Below, piece after piece: positions 11,032 through 23,234 of a DNA stretch of 64,000 bases. This DNA comes from Pyrus communis (lineage: Eukaryota; Streptophyta; Magnoliopsida; Rosales; Rosaceae). The DNA is taken from NCBI RefSeq assembly GCF_963583255.1, contig NC_084817.1, positions 8,004,121 through 8,068,120 of the forward strand. The letters are read 5' to 3'. The notes beneath the pieces were generated by a model, which was given only the letters and a program-made list of their open reading frames with translations, made no database searches and was not told where the DNA came from. Position numbers and translations under genes: made by a program. Each line of letters begins with the position of its first letter. Positions within the stretch are counted from its first letter, which is position 1.

Positions 11032-11378
11032 TCTAAAGCAGAGTATATTAGTGCATCTGAGGCAACATCACATGCTACTTGGCTAAGGTTTGTTCTGGAA
11101 GACTTTGGTGAGGTGTTATCTATTGCAACACCAATGAATTGTGACAATACTTCAGCCATAGCTATCACTAAGAATCATATTTTTCATCAGAAAACCAAGC
11201 GTATAAACAAGAGGTATCATTTCATAAAGGAGGCATTGCATCAAGGAGTGATTGTTTTGGTTCACTGTCCTATAAAGGAGCAAGTTGCTGATATCTTTGC
11301 AAAGGCATTAGCAAGAGAGTAATTCACCTATCTCAGAGAACTTCTTGGAGTGAAATCAGTTCACAATTTAAAGGGGGT
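11032..11378 (+). pseudogene. Ty1-copia RNase H, 3' part, and polypurine tract
   Basis: This resumes the RNase H frame cut at 2687. EYISASEATSHATWLRF leads into DNTSAIAIT and the HIFHQKTK and VADIFAKAL blocks typical of copia RNase H C-termini. The frame is open to a TAA at 11320-11322. The polypurine tract aaaggggg ends at 11377, one base before the 3' LTR. Confidence 0.9.
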
Positions 11379-11810
11379 TGTTAGTGTGTAAATTGTGATC
11401 TAATGTGGCAGTTGTAATTCTAGCTCATATTGCTAGAATAATTAGCTAAGTGCTGATTTGGTTGTATCTTTCTTATTTGAGTCTCATTTGTCTTAAGTAA
11501 GTAAGGTGCCAAGTGTCTACATCTCATAGGGTGTATGATGGAAGGCTGAGATTGTCTTGATATATTTTAAATACTGCCAAAAGTGTATAACCGTTAGAAG
11601 TAGAGTGGTATTCCTTCACTCTATCTCTAGCAAATGTCATGGTGAATGAAAATCTCATAGTCATATTCTTTGTTGCTCTCTCTCTCTCTCCCTCTCTCTC
11701 TCTCTTCTCTCTATCATCATCCTTTATTCCTGTACTAGTATTTCATCTAAATTCTGTGTGAATCTATGAAGTCATAGCTCACAGTGAACCATTTTCAGCT
11801 TACTCTAACA
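11379..11810 (+). repeat. 3' LTR of the split copia element
   Basis: The LTR starts TGTTAG directly after the polypurine tract and ends CTAACA, a perfect 6-bp terminal inverted repeat, giving 432 bp. It contains a CT-rich run (about 11673-11726). The 5-bp sequence after it is gttat. The matching duplication would lie left of the window. Confidence 0.85.
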
Positions 11811-12900
11811 GTTATCACATTTGAATGCAGCATGAATTGCCACAGATTATGAGAGTTGGCTAGAAACAGGCCAGAGTGGTGACATTTTGCTACTAAACTT
11901 GCATTATTATTTGGGACTGGATACTGTGTTAGTAGAGTGTGGCGGATTTTGTTATTTCCGTCTAAATTTGAAAATTTTGTTGTATGATATAGGAAAAAGG
12001 GAAAGGGAATATGAGATGATATTGAAGAGGACCTTGCTAAGCATCTGCATTCTTGATCCAAATATCACAATCTCGATTATTGTTCAGATGGGATGTTTTA
12101 TTTATATGAAAAAAAAATTATGTTTGAAATGGTGTAGGCCGCTTGAGATAATTGTAATGCAATACATGTAATCTGGATGCCTTTTGCGTTAGAGACGTAT
12201 TTGTTTAATTGGAATCAAACCTTACAATGTACAAACATTTGTTTTGTCTTTCGACGCATATAACTTCGCAGAATCATGTAGAGGATCACATTAAGAATAT
12301 GTTGATGTTATTTTTGAAGCTGATGATTTTCAATGGGCTAGTGGTGGTAAATATGTTATGAATGTGTAGTTTGCAAGTGTTACAAAGACAGGTAAGAGTT
12401 TCTAAGAAGTGTAGCTCTGGTTTTGCCTTTTAAGCCTGTGCTTAGAATAGTCGTGCCAATTTCAACTAAGTTGTGTCTCATGGATTAAATTCATTTCCTT
12501 TATGTGTTAATAAAGTTCCATACTGCACAAGGGACAAGTAATTGTTTGTGGTGAATAACCTCGAGGCATATAAGTATATTGTTTGACGTTGCACATATCC
12601 AAATGAATAGGTTAGCTTCTCGCTTTCTTCTCTTATCTTCTTTGCGTGTTGATATGAAAGTGTAATTAAGTTGGCTATTTCCTAGCAAATGTAAAGAGTC
12701 TGTAAGTTGGTTATTCCTAGTTTTAGGATTAATTGTAACATGCAAAGGTTGGAGCTTGCGTTAAATGAGGAGCATGATTGACTAATGTTACACGGCAAAG
12801 CTCTTTTATGGTAAGAATCATTTGCATTCATAAATGATTTGTTTTCCCTATTAAAGATTGATTTGGTGTGGGATTCTAGAAGTCTATACAAATCTGCGTA
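11811..12900. other. Unclassified sequence with a partial copy of the duplicated flank
   Basis: No gene is recognisable. The segment at about 12415-12545 resembles pieces found at 33200-33240 and 33940-34000 and again near 49440-49500 (for example taaagttccatactgcaca). It is probably a degraded relic of the same duplicated flank that surrounds the CCD genes. Confidence 0.4.
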
Positions 12901-13500
12901 GAGTCTTAAATAAGGAAGAGGTTTAAATAAGGAAAATCTATTTGTTTATTAGGTAAAAAAGTTAACCTAGTATATAAAGGGTTGTGCTGGGAGTTTTACA
13001 CGACACCTTTTGCACTCTAATCAAAATCGTGAGATTGTTTTATAAGGTCAAGGGGGAAAGCCAAAAGACTGTTAGGTTCTTAGATTTATCTAGGTGATAG
13101 TATGAGAGCATAACACTTCATTCATTCATCATGGAACATTGTGTAAGCTTTGCCTATGAGAAAGATCATCAACCTGCGTGAATCGGTATTCATCCAAGAG
13201 AAGGTGAAGAGGGTGCGTTCTACAAGACAAGAATATTTGATCAAGCTCTTTTGTGGTGTAAGACAGTATCAAGTGAGTCTTGTATAAGTCCTTAAGTTTT
13301 AGTGAAATTGGTTGTGTGCCTTGAGGTTTTTTCCTCCTGTTTGGAGGGTTTTTCCCTCATGCGAGATTTTGTACAAATACTCTGTCTTCGTTTATTTTTC
13401 TTAGTTTGTTGTGTTTTGATTTTTGTTGTGAAGAACCAGGATTGAATCACATATCAATCCTGCATATTGCATTTTAACATCGATCCATCCAGGTTTACAA
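12900..13500 (+). repeat. LTR-like fragment
   Basis: A TATA-like tatataaagg at 12972-12980 is followed by about 500 bases ending in the T-rich, gaggttttttcctcc-type sequence common at the R/U5 end of plant copia LTRs. No coding region or partner LTR was found. The assignment rests on composition and layout alone. Confidence 0.35.
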
Positions 13501-15310
13501 TTACATGATCTAAGTAGAAGTATCTTGACAACTACTTGTATAACTTCTTCCATGAGCCATCAATGCAGCATGTGCTGCCCTGTTGAGAGCAATTCCACCT
13601 CTAAAAAGCCCCCTATGCTATAAGAAATTCAATCCCCAAAGTGAACAATAACTCCCTTTAGTGGGTTGGAGGGAGGGGGTGGGAGTTTCTTCACGAGTGA
13701 CTTCTAACTCTAAATTGCACACATTTTTTTAGTTCTTTGTTCAACGTACCCTTAAATTAGTGGTTTATCCATCCCAATTCAATCATCTACCAAACGAGGT
13801 CCATACTCTAAATGATAGCAGGTTTCACTTTGGCTTTAAGATCCATTAATAGTTTCTTCCACTTTTCGCCCTACGTTTCCCTTTCATTATCAGTCATATT
13901 CAAAACTGCATGTGAATGCATATATTCCCTTGCCTCCTTCAGAACCTATAATCATTTAACTAGTTCTGGACTGTTGTATATGTAACTCCATGTTCAAGTG
14001 GAGCTAGTTTCCCACTTCTGTAACTTGATATGTCTACTCCTGCTCAATATACGGCTCTTTAAACAGTCTTTCATTTAGAAGTCTCTACAGCTTCGTCAGG
14101 CTTGTTACTGATACTCGGCATTCATTTCATACGTTAGTTGTGCTCGTAACATTTCTGATACTTGATCTAATCGAGGACTTGTCTATATTTTTCTAGTGGA
14201 CGGCTATCTTCACTGTTTAGAACAAGAGCGTGCTGCCGCTGCAACTCTCCACATGAAGCTCGCAACCACAACCTCCGATTGATTAATCTAAAGCTGGGTG
14301 ATTTCACATCTACTGACAGTAAACAACGTAAAGTCTCTGTAGCTAGATTTCACAGCTATACTTGATAATAATGAAACCTTTGTGTGGAAGGGTTCTTGTA
14401 ATATCTTGAAAAAGTGATCCCTCCACTAGATTTTAGAACACCTCAAGATCAATGTAATACAGTAACTTTCAATATAGCCCCCCGAATAAATTTTGTGATC
14501 ATAAAAAATAACTGTTGAGAATAACCTTCTCTTTTTCAAGATTTAAAATTATAATTTTTATCTACTGGTGGCCCTCTCAAGGACTGCACACTCTCGAGTA
14601 TACTCGAGTTCTGCTCAAGTGGTTTAATTTTCAGAAGTCTAAAAAATAAGAAAAAGTTGTTTGAAAGTATTTTAAGATAATTAGAAACACAAGTATTTTT
14701 TGAAAAAATAATTTTTTATTAAAAATATGGTAGAAGCCCAAAGTTTTAACATGTCTACTTTTCAAAGTGTCCGTGTTTGACTTACTGAAGATTACATAAT
14801 TAAGAGCTTCATCATCTTTGTAATTTTCGTATAACTGGCACATCATCTTTGACTTCCCACCGTTGTCAGCCAGTTGGCTTATGTCTACAGCATATTCCAA
14901 AGCTTTCTAACCACTAATCAAGGGATTAGGATGTCTGGCCATTTGTAATAGATCATGAGGCCAGAATCAAGTTTCAATTTTTTCTTCAACTTTGCACTAG
15001 AGTATTCTCTCTCCCGTTCCACAGTTCCATTTGTCTTTCTCTTCCCGTCTCCTTCCGTTCCACAGCTCCTTGGAATCAGCCGATTCTAAAACACTGAAAC
15101 CTAGCTCGTTCCTCCAATCCCCTACTAAAAGGTACCCAACAAAGACAACAAGGAAGAGAACCAGATCAGATGGCGGAGATGGGGTTTACCAGTCGGCCAT
15201 GGAAACCATGAAAATATGGATTGGCCGGAAGCTGCATCAGTTCCTACGAATCTGGATTCATTAAAAAATATTATATCAATTCATTTCCAACTTTTTTTTT
15301 TTAACCTTTT
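13500..15310. other. No complete gene; exon-like fragments
   Basis: On the minus strand near 13950-13810 a short exon-like frame (VLKEAREYMHSHAVLNMTD) is broken by stops. A minus frame at 14900-14720 begins MEYAVDISQLADNGG, and a plus frame at 15031-15264 holds a basic KRTRSDGGDG patch. I do not recognise the families. Bases near 14890-14935 resemble the CCD upstream flank (35900-35935). They may be gene relics carried in by rearrangement. Confidence 0.3.
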
Positions 15311-15559
15311 CATTTCAAATTAATCATCAATGAAACGAGAAAAATTGTGAAAGAGAGAATGATGGAGAAAAGAAGCAGGTGGAATATACAAAGATTAAGA
15401 AAAGAGAGAAAGAAGATGATCAGGTGAAGTCCAAAAAGAAGGTGTTTGAGTTAATATTTGAATATTGGGCTGTAAGTGTGTGGAAGTCCAAAGATACCAA
15501 CTAAAGAGAGATTTGCCCGACGCCCAAGCATCAAGCCCAGAGACAAATTGGCACCTTCC

Positions 15560-16440
15560 CATTAATGCATAGGCCATGTGCCTATGATTTAAATGTCAAG
15601 TGATGGGGACTAACTCACAATCAGCCAAAAAACACTTTTCAGTGGCAATACAAGTAAAAGCTGATGACTCGCTACCCTTCAAGTGCTTTCAGGCAAGAGC
15701 AAAGTCACTGCAGTTGGGCTAATTTGCCTATAAAATGATGAAGAGGCCCCAGAGACAAGGATACTCAACCAATCAAACAAACAAACATACAAGCTCTACT
15801 CTCAAGCCAAATTTGCATCTAAAAGCTGTAATCAACTCAGATCTCAATCATTTTCAGGATATCTCCCTCACAAAAGCTATCTTTTGTCTTGTTTAGAAGC
15901 TCTGCTATCACCCTAGTGGCGTAGTATCAATTCCCTTATGTAAACTGGTTTACCATCCCTCCCTTTGTAGCACAGAAACCTCTGTAAACTCAAAGAGAAG
16001 TGATTGCAAGAGGTTCAACCTTACCAGACAAGGTGAAATCTTGCCCGAAACTCTTTGTTTGCTTTCTGAATTTGTAAATCTATTACTTAATGCATTCTTC
16101 AGTATGTATTCAAGTCATATCTACCTGTTTTCCTACTTTAAAAATTTTATTTGTATCTAGATTTGGTCAATTTAATGGATATGCTTTCATTTAAAACCAA
16201 TCAAGAACCAAACAAATGACTTCAGGAATCTGGACTCCCTCATTCAAATATACAAGACTATGAACTAAAAGTCCTTGGTCACAAGGCAAGAAAAAGAACT
16301 TAATGTTGACTTAACCCATCCACGACAATCCTTTAATAACAAGAAGTCCGAGTAACTTAGGGTGCAAGTAATCAACTAAACACAATCTTGTTCTACATTT
16401 GCTATACTGAAATAGTAGTGGCACACCTAACACTTTGTTA
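15560..16440 (+). repeat. Retrotransposon LTR/leader-like fragment
   Basis: A TATA-like cctataaaatg at about 15727 is followed by a long non-coding leader ending in a splice/poly(A)-like T-rich region near 16140. No protein-coding domain is present. It could be an LTR plus leader of a non-autonomous LTR element, but neither end could be fixed. Confidence 0.3.
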
Positions 16441-16789
16441 GTTTTGATTGCGAGCCTCAAGGCCTACACCTAAGGCCCCACAAAAGCACCTTTCAAAACT
16501 AACTTTGTCCTCTTCTTCCAGCACATCAGCAAGTAAGAACCCGACTACACACCCAATGTGCCAATCCCTTGGGGAGCTGTGCTGAGAGCCGATGAGCCAT
16601 CTCCAGAGAAATCTTCGCCTGAACAGAAGGGGCTGAGCTTCGTTTCGCGTGGAAAAAAAAACAAAAAACAAAATGATAATCCTCATCGCACAATTTATTA
16701 TGAAAGGGTAGGATCGGTTAACCCCCGGATCCGGATAGATAATCTGACAAGGATCCTTACCCTAAATCAATTAATTAATCCAACTATGA

Positions 16790-18068
16790 TAGAGATAAAT
16801 GTCCAATAAGCAACACTAAACGAAAAGCATTAGACAAGGAAAGATTCTTTTAAGCTCAAACGAATCTTCATCTTTTTTATTTGGTACAATGAAAATGTGG
16901 CTCATTTATAACCTAAATATTACGGTTCGAGTTGTAGAAATAGTCTTTTTGCAAAGTAAGGATAAGACTGCATACGATACACATTCCCTCCTTCCGACCC
17001 TCGCAAAATGAGGAGCCTTATTTGCTTGAGATCGCCCTTAATGCTATGACAGAGATTAATGTCCATTAAGTAATCGCTAGATATTTTCTTTATACTTAAT
17101 CCTTAACATTATTAATTAAGATTGGTGTGCTGTCGATTAAGAGTACTAGTGTTGTTTTTAGCTTCTGCCTTGATCTTCCCTCTATTTTTCCTATCTGGTA
17201 AAATCGTATGGATCATGTGGCATTTGTCTTGAGGCTCTGACGCCGTGTATCATGTGAATTTAGGGTTTCAAGGTTGTTTGCTTTGTATGTACTTGCTAAT
17301 AAGACCAAACGAATAACATTAGGGAATATATTAGATACCCTTATACTAAAAATATAACTTTAACCCCTAAAACTTAATTTTCTCCACATAAAACCCGACA
17401 TAAGTTTTTTACTCGAATAAAACCCATTTACTAGATTCCACATCTAATTATGTTTGACTTAACACATTTAAAATTTTCTGAATGCCTAAAATACCCCTAT
17501 TTGAATGTTTGATGTACACAATTAATGCCATGAGAATTATAAGGGAGAATTAATAATTTTACAAAAAATAAAAATAAAAAACATTTGTTATAAATTCAGT
17601 GCCTAATATATAATAACAATAAAAATGTCTAATATATTGACATGCTTATTTAAGTCACTAAAATTATATTTTACATATTAATGTAGGTAAATTATTTCAC
17701 ACGCATATATAAAAAAATGACTAATATATGTAAAACTTCATGCAAAATAATTTACCTAAAAAAAATGTTATTTGATTCAAATAGGGCACCTACTATTAAA
17801 ATTTTAAAATGTTAGATTGCTCAAAATAATTTACCCTAACTATGTAAAATACATGAAAAATAATTTACCTACATAATAAACAAACCCAATATATGCAAAA
17901 TACATGCAAAATAATTTACCTACGTAATAAAGCAATACTATTTTATTTAATACTAATTTACCTACAAAATATTATTAATTTACCTACAATACTAATCATA
18001 AATTTACAAATAGGTAAACTAATTACATATAGTAATTTTTTAACATATATGTTAGTATTGCACATATA

Positions 18069-18099
<31 letters not shown>

Positions 18100-18529
18100 T
18101 TGAACGTATAGTAGTACTATATACATATAGGTAAATTATATGTATATTGAACTTTTAGTAGTATGATATACTTTTGAATGTATTTATGTGTGTGTGCGTG
18201 TGTATATATATATATTTATATATGTTAGGGGTAATAGTATGTGCAATAATTATTTGTTCATTATAATTAAGGTAAGTAATAAGAATTATTGATTTGATTT
18301 GAATATTGTGGCACAAGTTGTAAATATTTTGTAATAATAGGTCAATTACTTTTCTATTTGGCAGTCTTTTGCAAATTTGGATTTTATTTTGATGTTTAGA
18401 TTTAGGTGAATTTTTATGCAGGAAATAAGAGTTGCAAGGGTCTATATCTAAAAAACTCTATATTATATGTATGTATGCATATATATAGTGGTAAGCCGTG
18501 GCTCCGAGAGAGAAGGACGCAGAAGAGAT
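16790..18529 (+). promoter_or_regulatory. Upstream region of CCD copy A, with a 1.1-kb insertion
   Basis: Blocks matching the sequence just upstream of CCD copies B and C appear in order: 16825-16870, 17030-17110, 17215-17330 and 18455-18529. They correspond to 35930-36280 and 51080-51500. Between 17330 and about 18455 an inserted AT-rich sequence contains several copies of a motif reading catgcaaaataatttacc and a TG/TA microsatellite (about 18066-18100). No specific regulatory site was identified. Confidence 0.5.
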
Positions 18530-18954
18530 ATGGCATCTTCATGTATGAGATTTCAACTGAAATGCTCTGCTTTTAAGAAGAAGCCTTCTATCTCTGAATT
18601 TTTTTTACATTTTCAATTGGATTTGTGTTGATAGTGTAGGTAGTAAATTCAGGTTTAAAGGGATATTAATTTTTTTAATAAAAAATAATATAAGTGTACA
18701 TAGTAAGTTATGCAGAAAAAAGGTTATCCATCATATAAAATTTGCTATAGCTTATTTTTAGGTTGTATATGATATTCTATTGTAGTTTTTTTATTCTCAT
18801 TCAAATTTCAAACTGATTTTATTCCATATTCTCACTAGCAATTTGTAATTCATTTTCTAAAGTTAAGAGGGTCATGTATAAAATTTTCATGCGATCACTT
18901 TTTTCGATCATGAGAACTTTTTATAAACTAAAAAATTGCATTAATTAGATATGA

Positions 18955-19186
18955 ATATTTAGATGCATATGTTATGATTTAGGTTTATTCAAATAGGTAT
19001 ATAATTTAGGTGCATTCAAGTAGGTACTAAGATTTAGCTGCTTTCAAATAGATACTATAATCACATATTTAGTTACATTCGGCTAGATATGATTACATAT
19101 TTAGGTGCATTTGACTAGATACTGTGAATTAAGTGCATTCTAGTAGGTATATATCATGGTTTAGATGCATTTGACTTGGTATATAA
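18955..19186. repeat. Degenerate minisatellite, unit about 35-40 bp
   Basis: About six imperfect copies of a unit like atttaggtgcattcaagtag plus gtatat or gtactat run through the shortened intron of CCD copy A. Only about two copies remain at the equivalent place in copy B (42795-42860). Confidence 0.65.
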
Positions 19187-19200
19187 ACCAATTAAGAATT

Positions 19201-19309
19201 ATTATTTTTTACAATAGATTTGTTAGATTAGAAAGCCAACCTAGTTCGAACCCACACCATGGTGCAAGGGTAACACTCATCTCCACCATTGTGGTAGAGG
19301 GCCACTTGC
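19201..19309 (-). mobile_element. tRNA-derived SINE (Au-like) with target duplication
   Basis: The minus strand begins with gcaagtggccctctaccac and contains a B-box-like ggttcgaac. It is flanked by direct repeats accaattaagaatt at 19187-19200 and 19310-19323. The same SINE with the same target is present in CCD copy B (43040-43163), so it inserted before the duplication. Confidence 0.75.
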
Positions 19310-21569
19310 ACCAATTAAGAATTTAAAAACAAACAAATATGAAGTTCAATATTTATGATGACGTAGAAATATAATCAAAGGATTATAATTGATATATAAT
19401 CCAACACATGATTTTAATAGAATTTCAATCTTTGTTAAGGATTAAAATGAAGAAACATATATATATATTTAGTGCTCTATATAGCCCTTAATTTTCACTT
19501 TAAATTGTATACTAATTATTGGCACGTATCGTCACATACTTAGTTCTCTTTTGTTTTCTTTTCAATGTTCCAGAGAGCTCCCGGCTCAGAGGAGCTGGCC
19601 ATTCACGGATTTGACGCAGTAAACCATATATGGAAATTGGAATATTTTTAGGTATTGTGTTGCTTACACTCTCTAACAGGCATAGATCTATCACTGTATG
19701 TAAGACTCACCTGTATTAGAAATTGTGAATACAGTGTGTACAGTTAGCATTGCACATTTCATAAATATCATTTAGAAATAATCTAGGACATCAAAATAAC
19801 AAAATAGACACTAGAAAATTTGATGTGTCACATATTTTCCCCTTGCTCAGCTGATGGAAAGGAGCTAATTCACAAAGTAGATCTCAAACTCAGCAGGAGC
19901 AGCTTTTGCCACTTAATGAACTCAAAATCATGCATACTTTGCTTGCAGGTATAATGTACTCATGGATTTTCCTCTAACTTTTGACATAAACAGACTCGTT
20001 AACGGAGGCCTGTAAGTGATGCATCCTTCATAGTTCCACTCTACAACTTCTGATTATATCCCCATGAAAACATGCATGCAATGTTCTTAAATATATTGCT
20101 TGATGTGATGGTTTTGATATGCAGATTATTAGAGTACAATCATGAAGGATATGCACGAATCGGTGCGATGCCACGCTACGGCAATGCAGATTCAATACAC
20201 TGGTTTAAAGTTGAACCCAATTGCACATTTCACATAATCAGTAGTTTTGAAGATGGTGATGAGGTAACCTAAATAAATTGGCAATTTTATTTGAATTTCC
20301 ACTATTTTGGAGGAATAATAATCCAGTAATTACTATTTGTATACATAAAACTGAGATGCATTTTTTGACATGCTGTTTAATAGAGGTGGGTCGTTCCGTT
20401 GTATGTGAGACCACTAATATTAGAGTGTATATCAGCAAATGAGTCATTTTTGTGAGTCTAAAGCTTTGCTCGTAATAAGCAGTAGACTTCTAATTAACTT
20501 GTAAGCCAAACCGCATTTGGTATCTAATTTTTGTTTGTTGGATGAGCAGGCTGTAGTGTGGGGTTGTAAAGCTCTGGACTCAATTATACCAGGACCTGAC
20601 ATGGCATCGACTCAATTTGGATTGTTGCCAAGAAAATTTAAGCCTACAAGTCCAAGTAAAGAAAAGGATCATGATACTATCTCATCAGTTGACGATGGAA
20701 ACTTATTTTCTCGTGCTTATGCATGGAGATTAAACATGCAAAGTGGGGAAGTCAGTGAGAGATATCTCACTGGAAAATGGTTTTGTATGGATTTTTCCAT
20801 GATCAATGGAGCTTTCTCCGGCGTTAAAAATAGATATGGCTATGCCCAAGTGGCTGATTCCGTCGCAAGCTCTGCCTCAGGTAATTAGGGTTAATCTTTC
20901 CCAAACAATAACTTAACTGCACTCTCTAATTAAATTGCTCTTTCTCAGACCATTAATGGTTATCTATGGCGGTATGTCTCTCAGGCATGCTCAAATATAA
21001 TGGTCTAGCCAAGCTACACTTTGAAGAACCAGCTGATGTTTCTTTGGTATAATCAATTAGGCCTGGACATGTTTTCATTATAATTTTTCTCCTGCAATTT
21101 TATGCATGAATATGTGACTAACATTCTTTATTATTTTATTTCATGGATTACTAGAGAAGTGAAGGCCAATTAGAAGAGGCAATAAAGGTGGAAACTCACA
21201 TATATGTTTGAGGAGAACAGCTTTTGCACTGGAGCTTCTTTTGTCCCAAAACAAGGGGGTTTTGAAGAAGATGATGGATGGCTGATCACTTTTGTTCACA
21301 ATGAAGATACCAACATATCTCAAGTAAGTCGATCAGTCTATAATAATATTTGAAGTCTTGTTTTGAGAAATTTTGTTATTTTGTTTAGATCGATTCACAT
21401 TTGTATCCGTTGAAGTGCTAACTAGTTAGTATAACGTAATATATTTTCCTTTTACGTTTATGTGATCGAGACAAAGATGTTTTCCAATGAGCCTGTTGCC
21501 AAAATTACATTGCCCTGTAGTCCATACGAATTTCATGGAGCCTTCATGCCAATCTCATCACCTACTTAG

Positions 21570-22270
21570 GATTAGTTTGGTATTATTATGCTTTTTAAAA
21601 ATATGCTCTTATTGTGTTGTCATAATAAACTGTTGCAAAATAAAGCAGTTGTTTGATTAGTAAACTCTAGTTGTAAAGTGCTTGTAACAACAACAACAAC
21701 AAAAAATAAAAATAAAAAAAAATTGAAAAAAGAAAACCAGTGTGAGGTTTGGTAAATCTTTTATAAAAGTGTTGTGGTTGTGTGAAGTGATTGAAATAAA
21801 TATGATCGTGAATTTTGGATTATTGTTGCTGAGGAAAATAATTTGATAGAGAATGACATAATTCTATTAGAGAAATTCTTGGTATGTTACAATGTGATGC
21901 ATATTGTGACTATCTTGGCAAATTACACAAATACTCCTAATTTAATATGGAGAGTCAATGAAGAATGAATTGTCTAACGGTTACAATAGATAATTGAGGA
22001 ATGAATGGCCTTCACACTTATACATATGAACCCGACTGTCACATTGTGGGCTCAGCAATCTCACTGAGGGTCTTAAGGTGAAATTTAAGTCCTTATCTGC
22101 ATATATAAGATATCTGTGATGCCTCACGTCTAAGAACTATTTGCATACTACAACCATAAGCTTTGTGACACTTAACATGTGGTAAGCTTCCATACGTTTA
22201 ACCTTCTTGGACAGTCAGTGTTCAGTGAACTTGTCCAACAGACAAGCACCTGTATATCCATCATGTGTCC
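21570..22270. other. 3' flank of CCD copy A
   Basis: This closely matches 45492-46190 downstream of copy B, including an aataaa-containing stretch near 21640 and an A-rich tract (21690-21735). No gene seen. Confidence 0.6.
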
Positions 22271-22479
22271 AGCACGTAGGGTGGAAAAAAAATCCCGATC
22301 CAAAATAAAAAATGTCCCAAACCGAAATTCTCAAAATTTTCGGGATGCTATCCCGAACCGATCCCGAAATTTTGGTATGGGATTTGGGATTGTCTCCTCA
22401 ATATTTCGGGAATACCATACCAACCGAAAATATATATTATTTATATATATACATATATTTTTTTTTATATACATATATA

Positions 22480-22483
<4 letters not shown>

Positions 22484-22512
<29 letters not shown>
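22484..22512. repeat. (TA)n microsatellite
   Basis: Uninterrupted TA repeats in the left part of the hAT-type element. Confidence 0.85.
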
Positions 22513-22514
<2 letters not shown>

Positions 22515-22934
22515 TTTTTTTTTTAATTATAGTTAGAGTTAATTTTAACCATTGGATTGATTCAAATTGATCTGTGCCATCCATTCATTGTTAGGGTTCT
22601 CCAGTGTTCTCTCTCCATTGTTCGTTCATAACTTTCAATTCAATTAAAGCCAACCTCCCTCCCTCAGCCACCAAGCCCTCTCCTCTCTATCTCAAATTTG
22701 AAGCTCAACTCCGGTCAGTCACGGGCCCACCACCACACCATACTATTACTATCATCTCCGACTGTGGAGCCTTCTTTCACCACACAGGTTAAAGACTTTT
22801 AAAATTTTCAATTGGCAACTATAATTTCTGGTTGTTCTGGAATTTTTTGATGTTAAACTGAAGTAAATGCAGAGATGTGAAGAATTTTCTTGCCCGTAGG
22901 TTCCCGATAGTTATATATGTTGTGCAGACAAACC

Positions 22935-23186
22935 TATTAACACAGAGAAGCTATAAACAACGAAGGATACCAGAAACGAAGAAGAAGATGAGAAGAGATA
23001 GAGAGGAAGAAAGAGAGAATGTATTAATACTTTCAGAAATTCTTACAATGCTTTCTTACCTCAAATGAGAACCCTATTACTCCTTATATACCCATAAGGA
23101 CTAATTACAACAGTACCCTTCTACCTGTATTAACTAACCCATCTTCTAGATAATGCCATGTGGCAATTCTGTTATATTGGTTATTA
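22935..23186 (-). repeat. 3' LTR of the minus-strand copia element
   Basis: The region starting tattaacacagagaagct is repeated at 28619-28714, so it is an LTR. On the minus strand it follows a polypurine tract (gtttgaggggggag, 23187-23200). The termini are not the usual TG...CA, so the exact ends are uncertain by a few bases. Confidence 0.75.
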
Positions 23187-23234
23187 CTCCCCCCTCAAAC
23201 TGAACATGGATCTGCCAGGTGAAGTTTGAAATAG

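Larger units (their letters stand above)
18530..21569 (+). pseudogene. Carotenoid cleavage dioxygenase copy A (pseudogene)
   Basis: Exon 1 starts at ATG 18530 and diverges after about 22 codons. Exons 2-5 are absent. Remaining exons by comparison with copy B: 6 (19574-19651), 7 (from 19851, truncated), 8 (19949-20011), 9 (20125-20263), 10 (20550-20880), 11 (20985-21046), 12 (21155-21323), 13 (21456-21569). Defects seen: a one-base loss in exon 6 near 19620; a 75-bp deletion at the CTTTT of 19903-19907 that removes one catalytic histidine and the exon 7 donor; a four-base gain in exon 12 near 21203; and AG to AC at the last acceptor (21454-21455). Without exons 2-5 it also lacks the substrate-channel N-terminal half. 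It cannot make an active enzyme. Confidence 0.9.
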
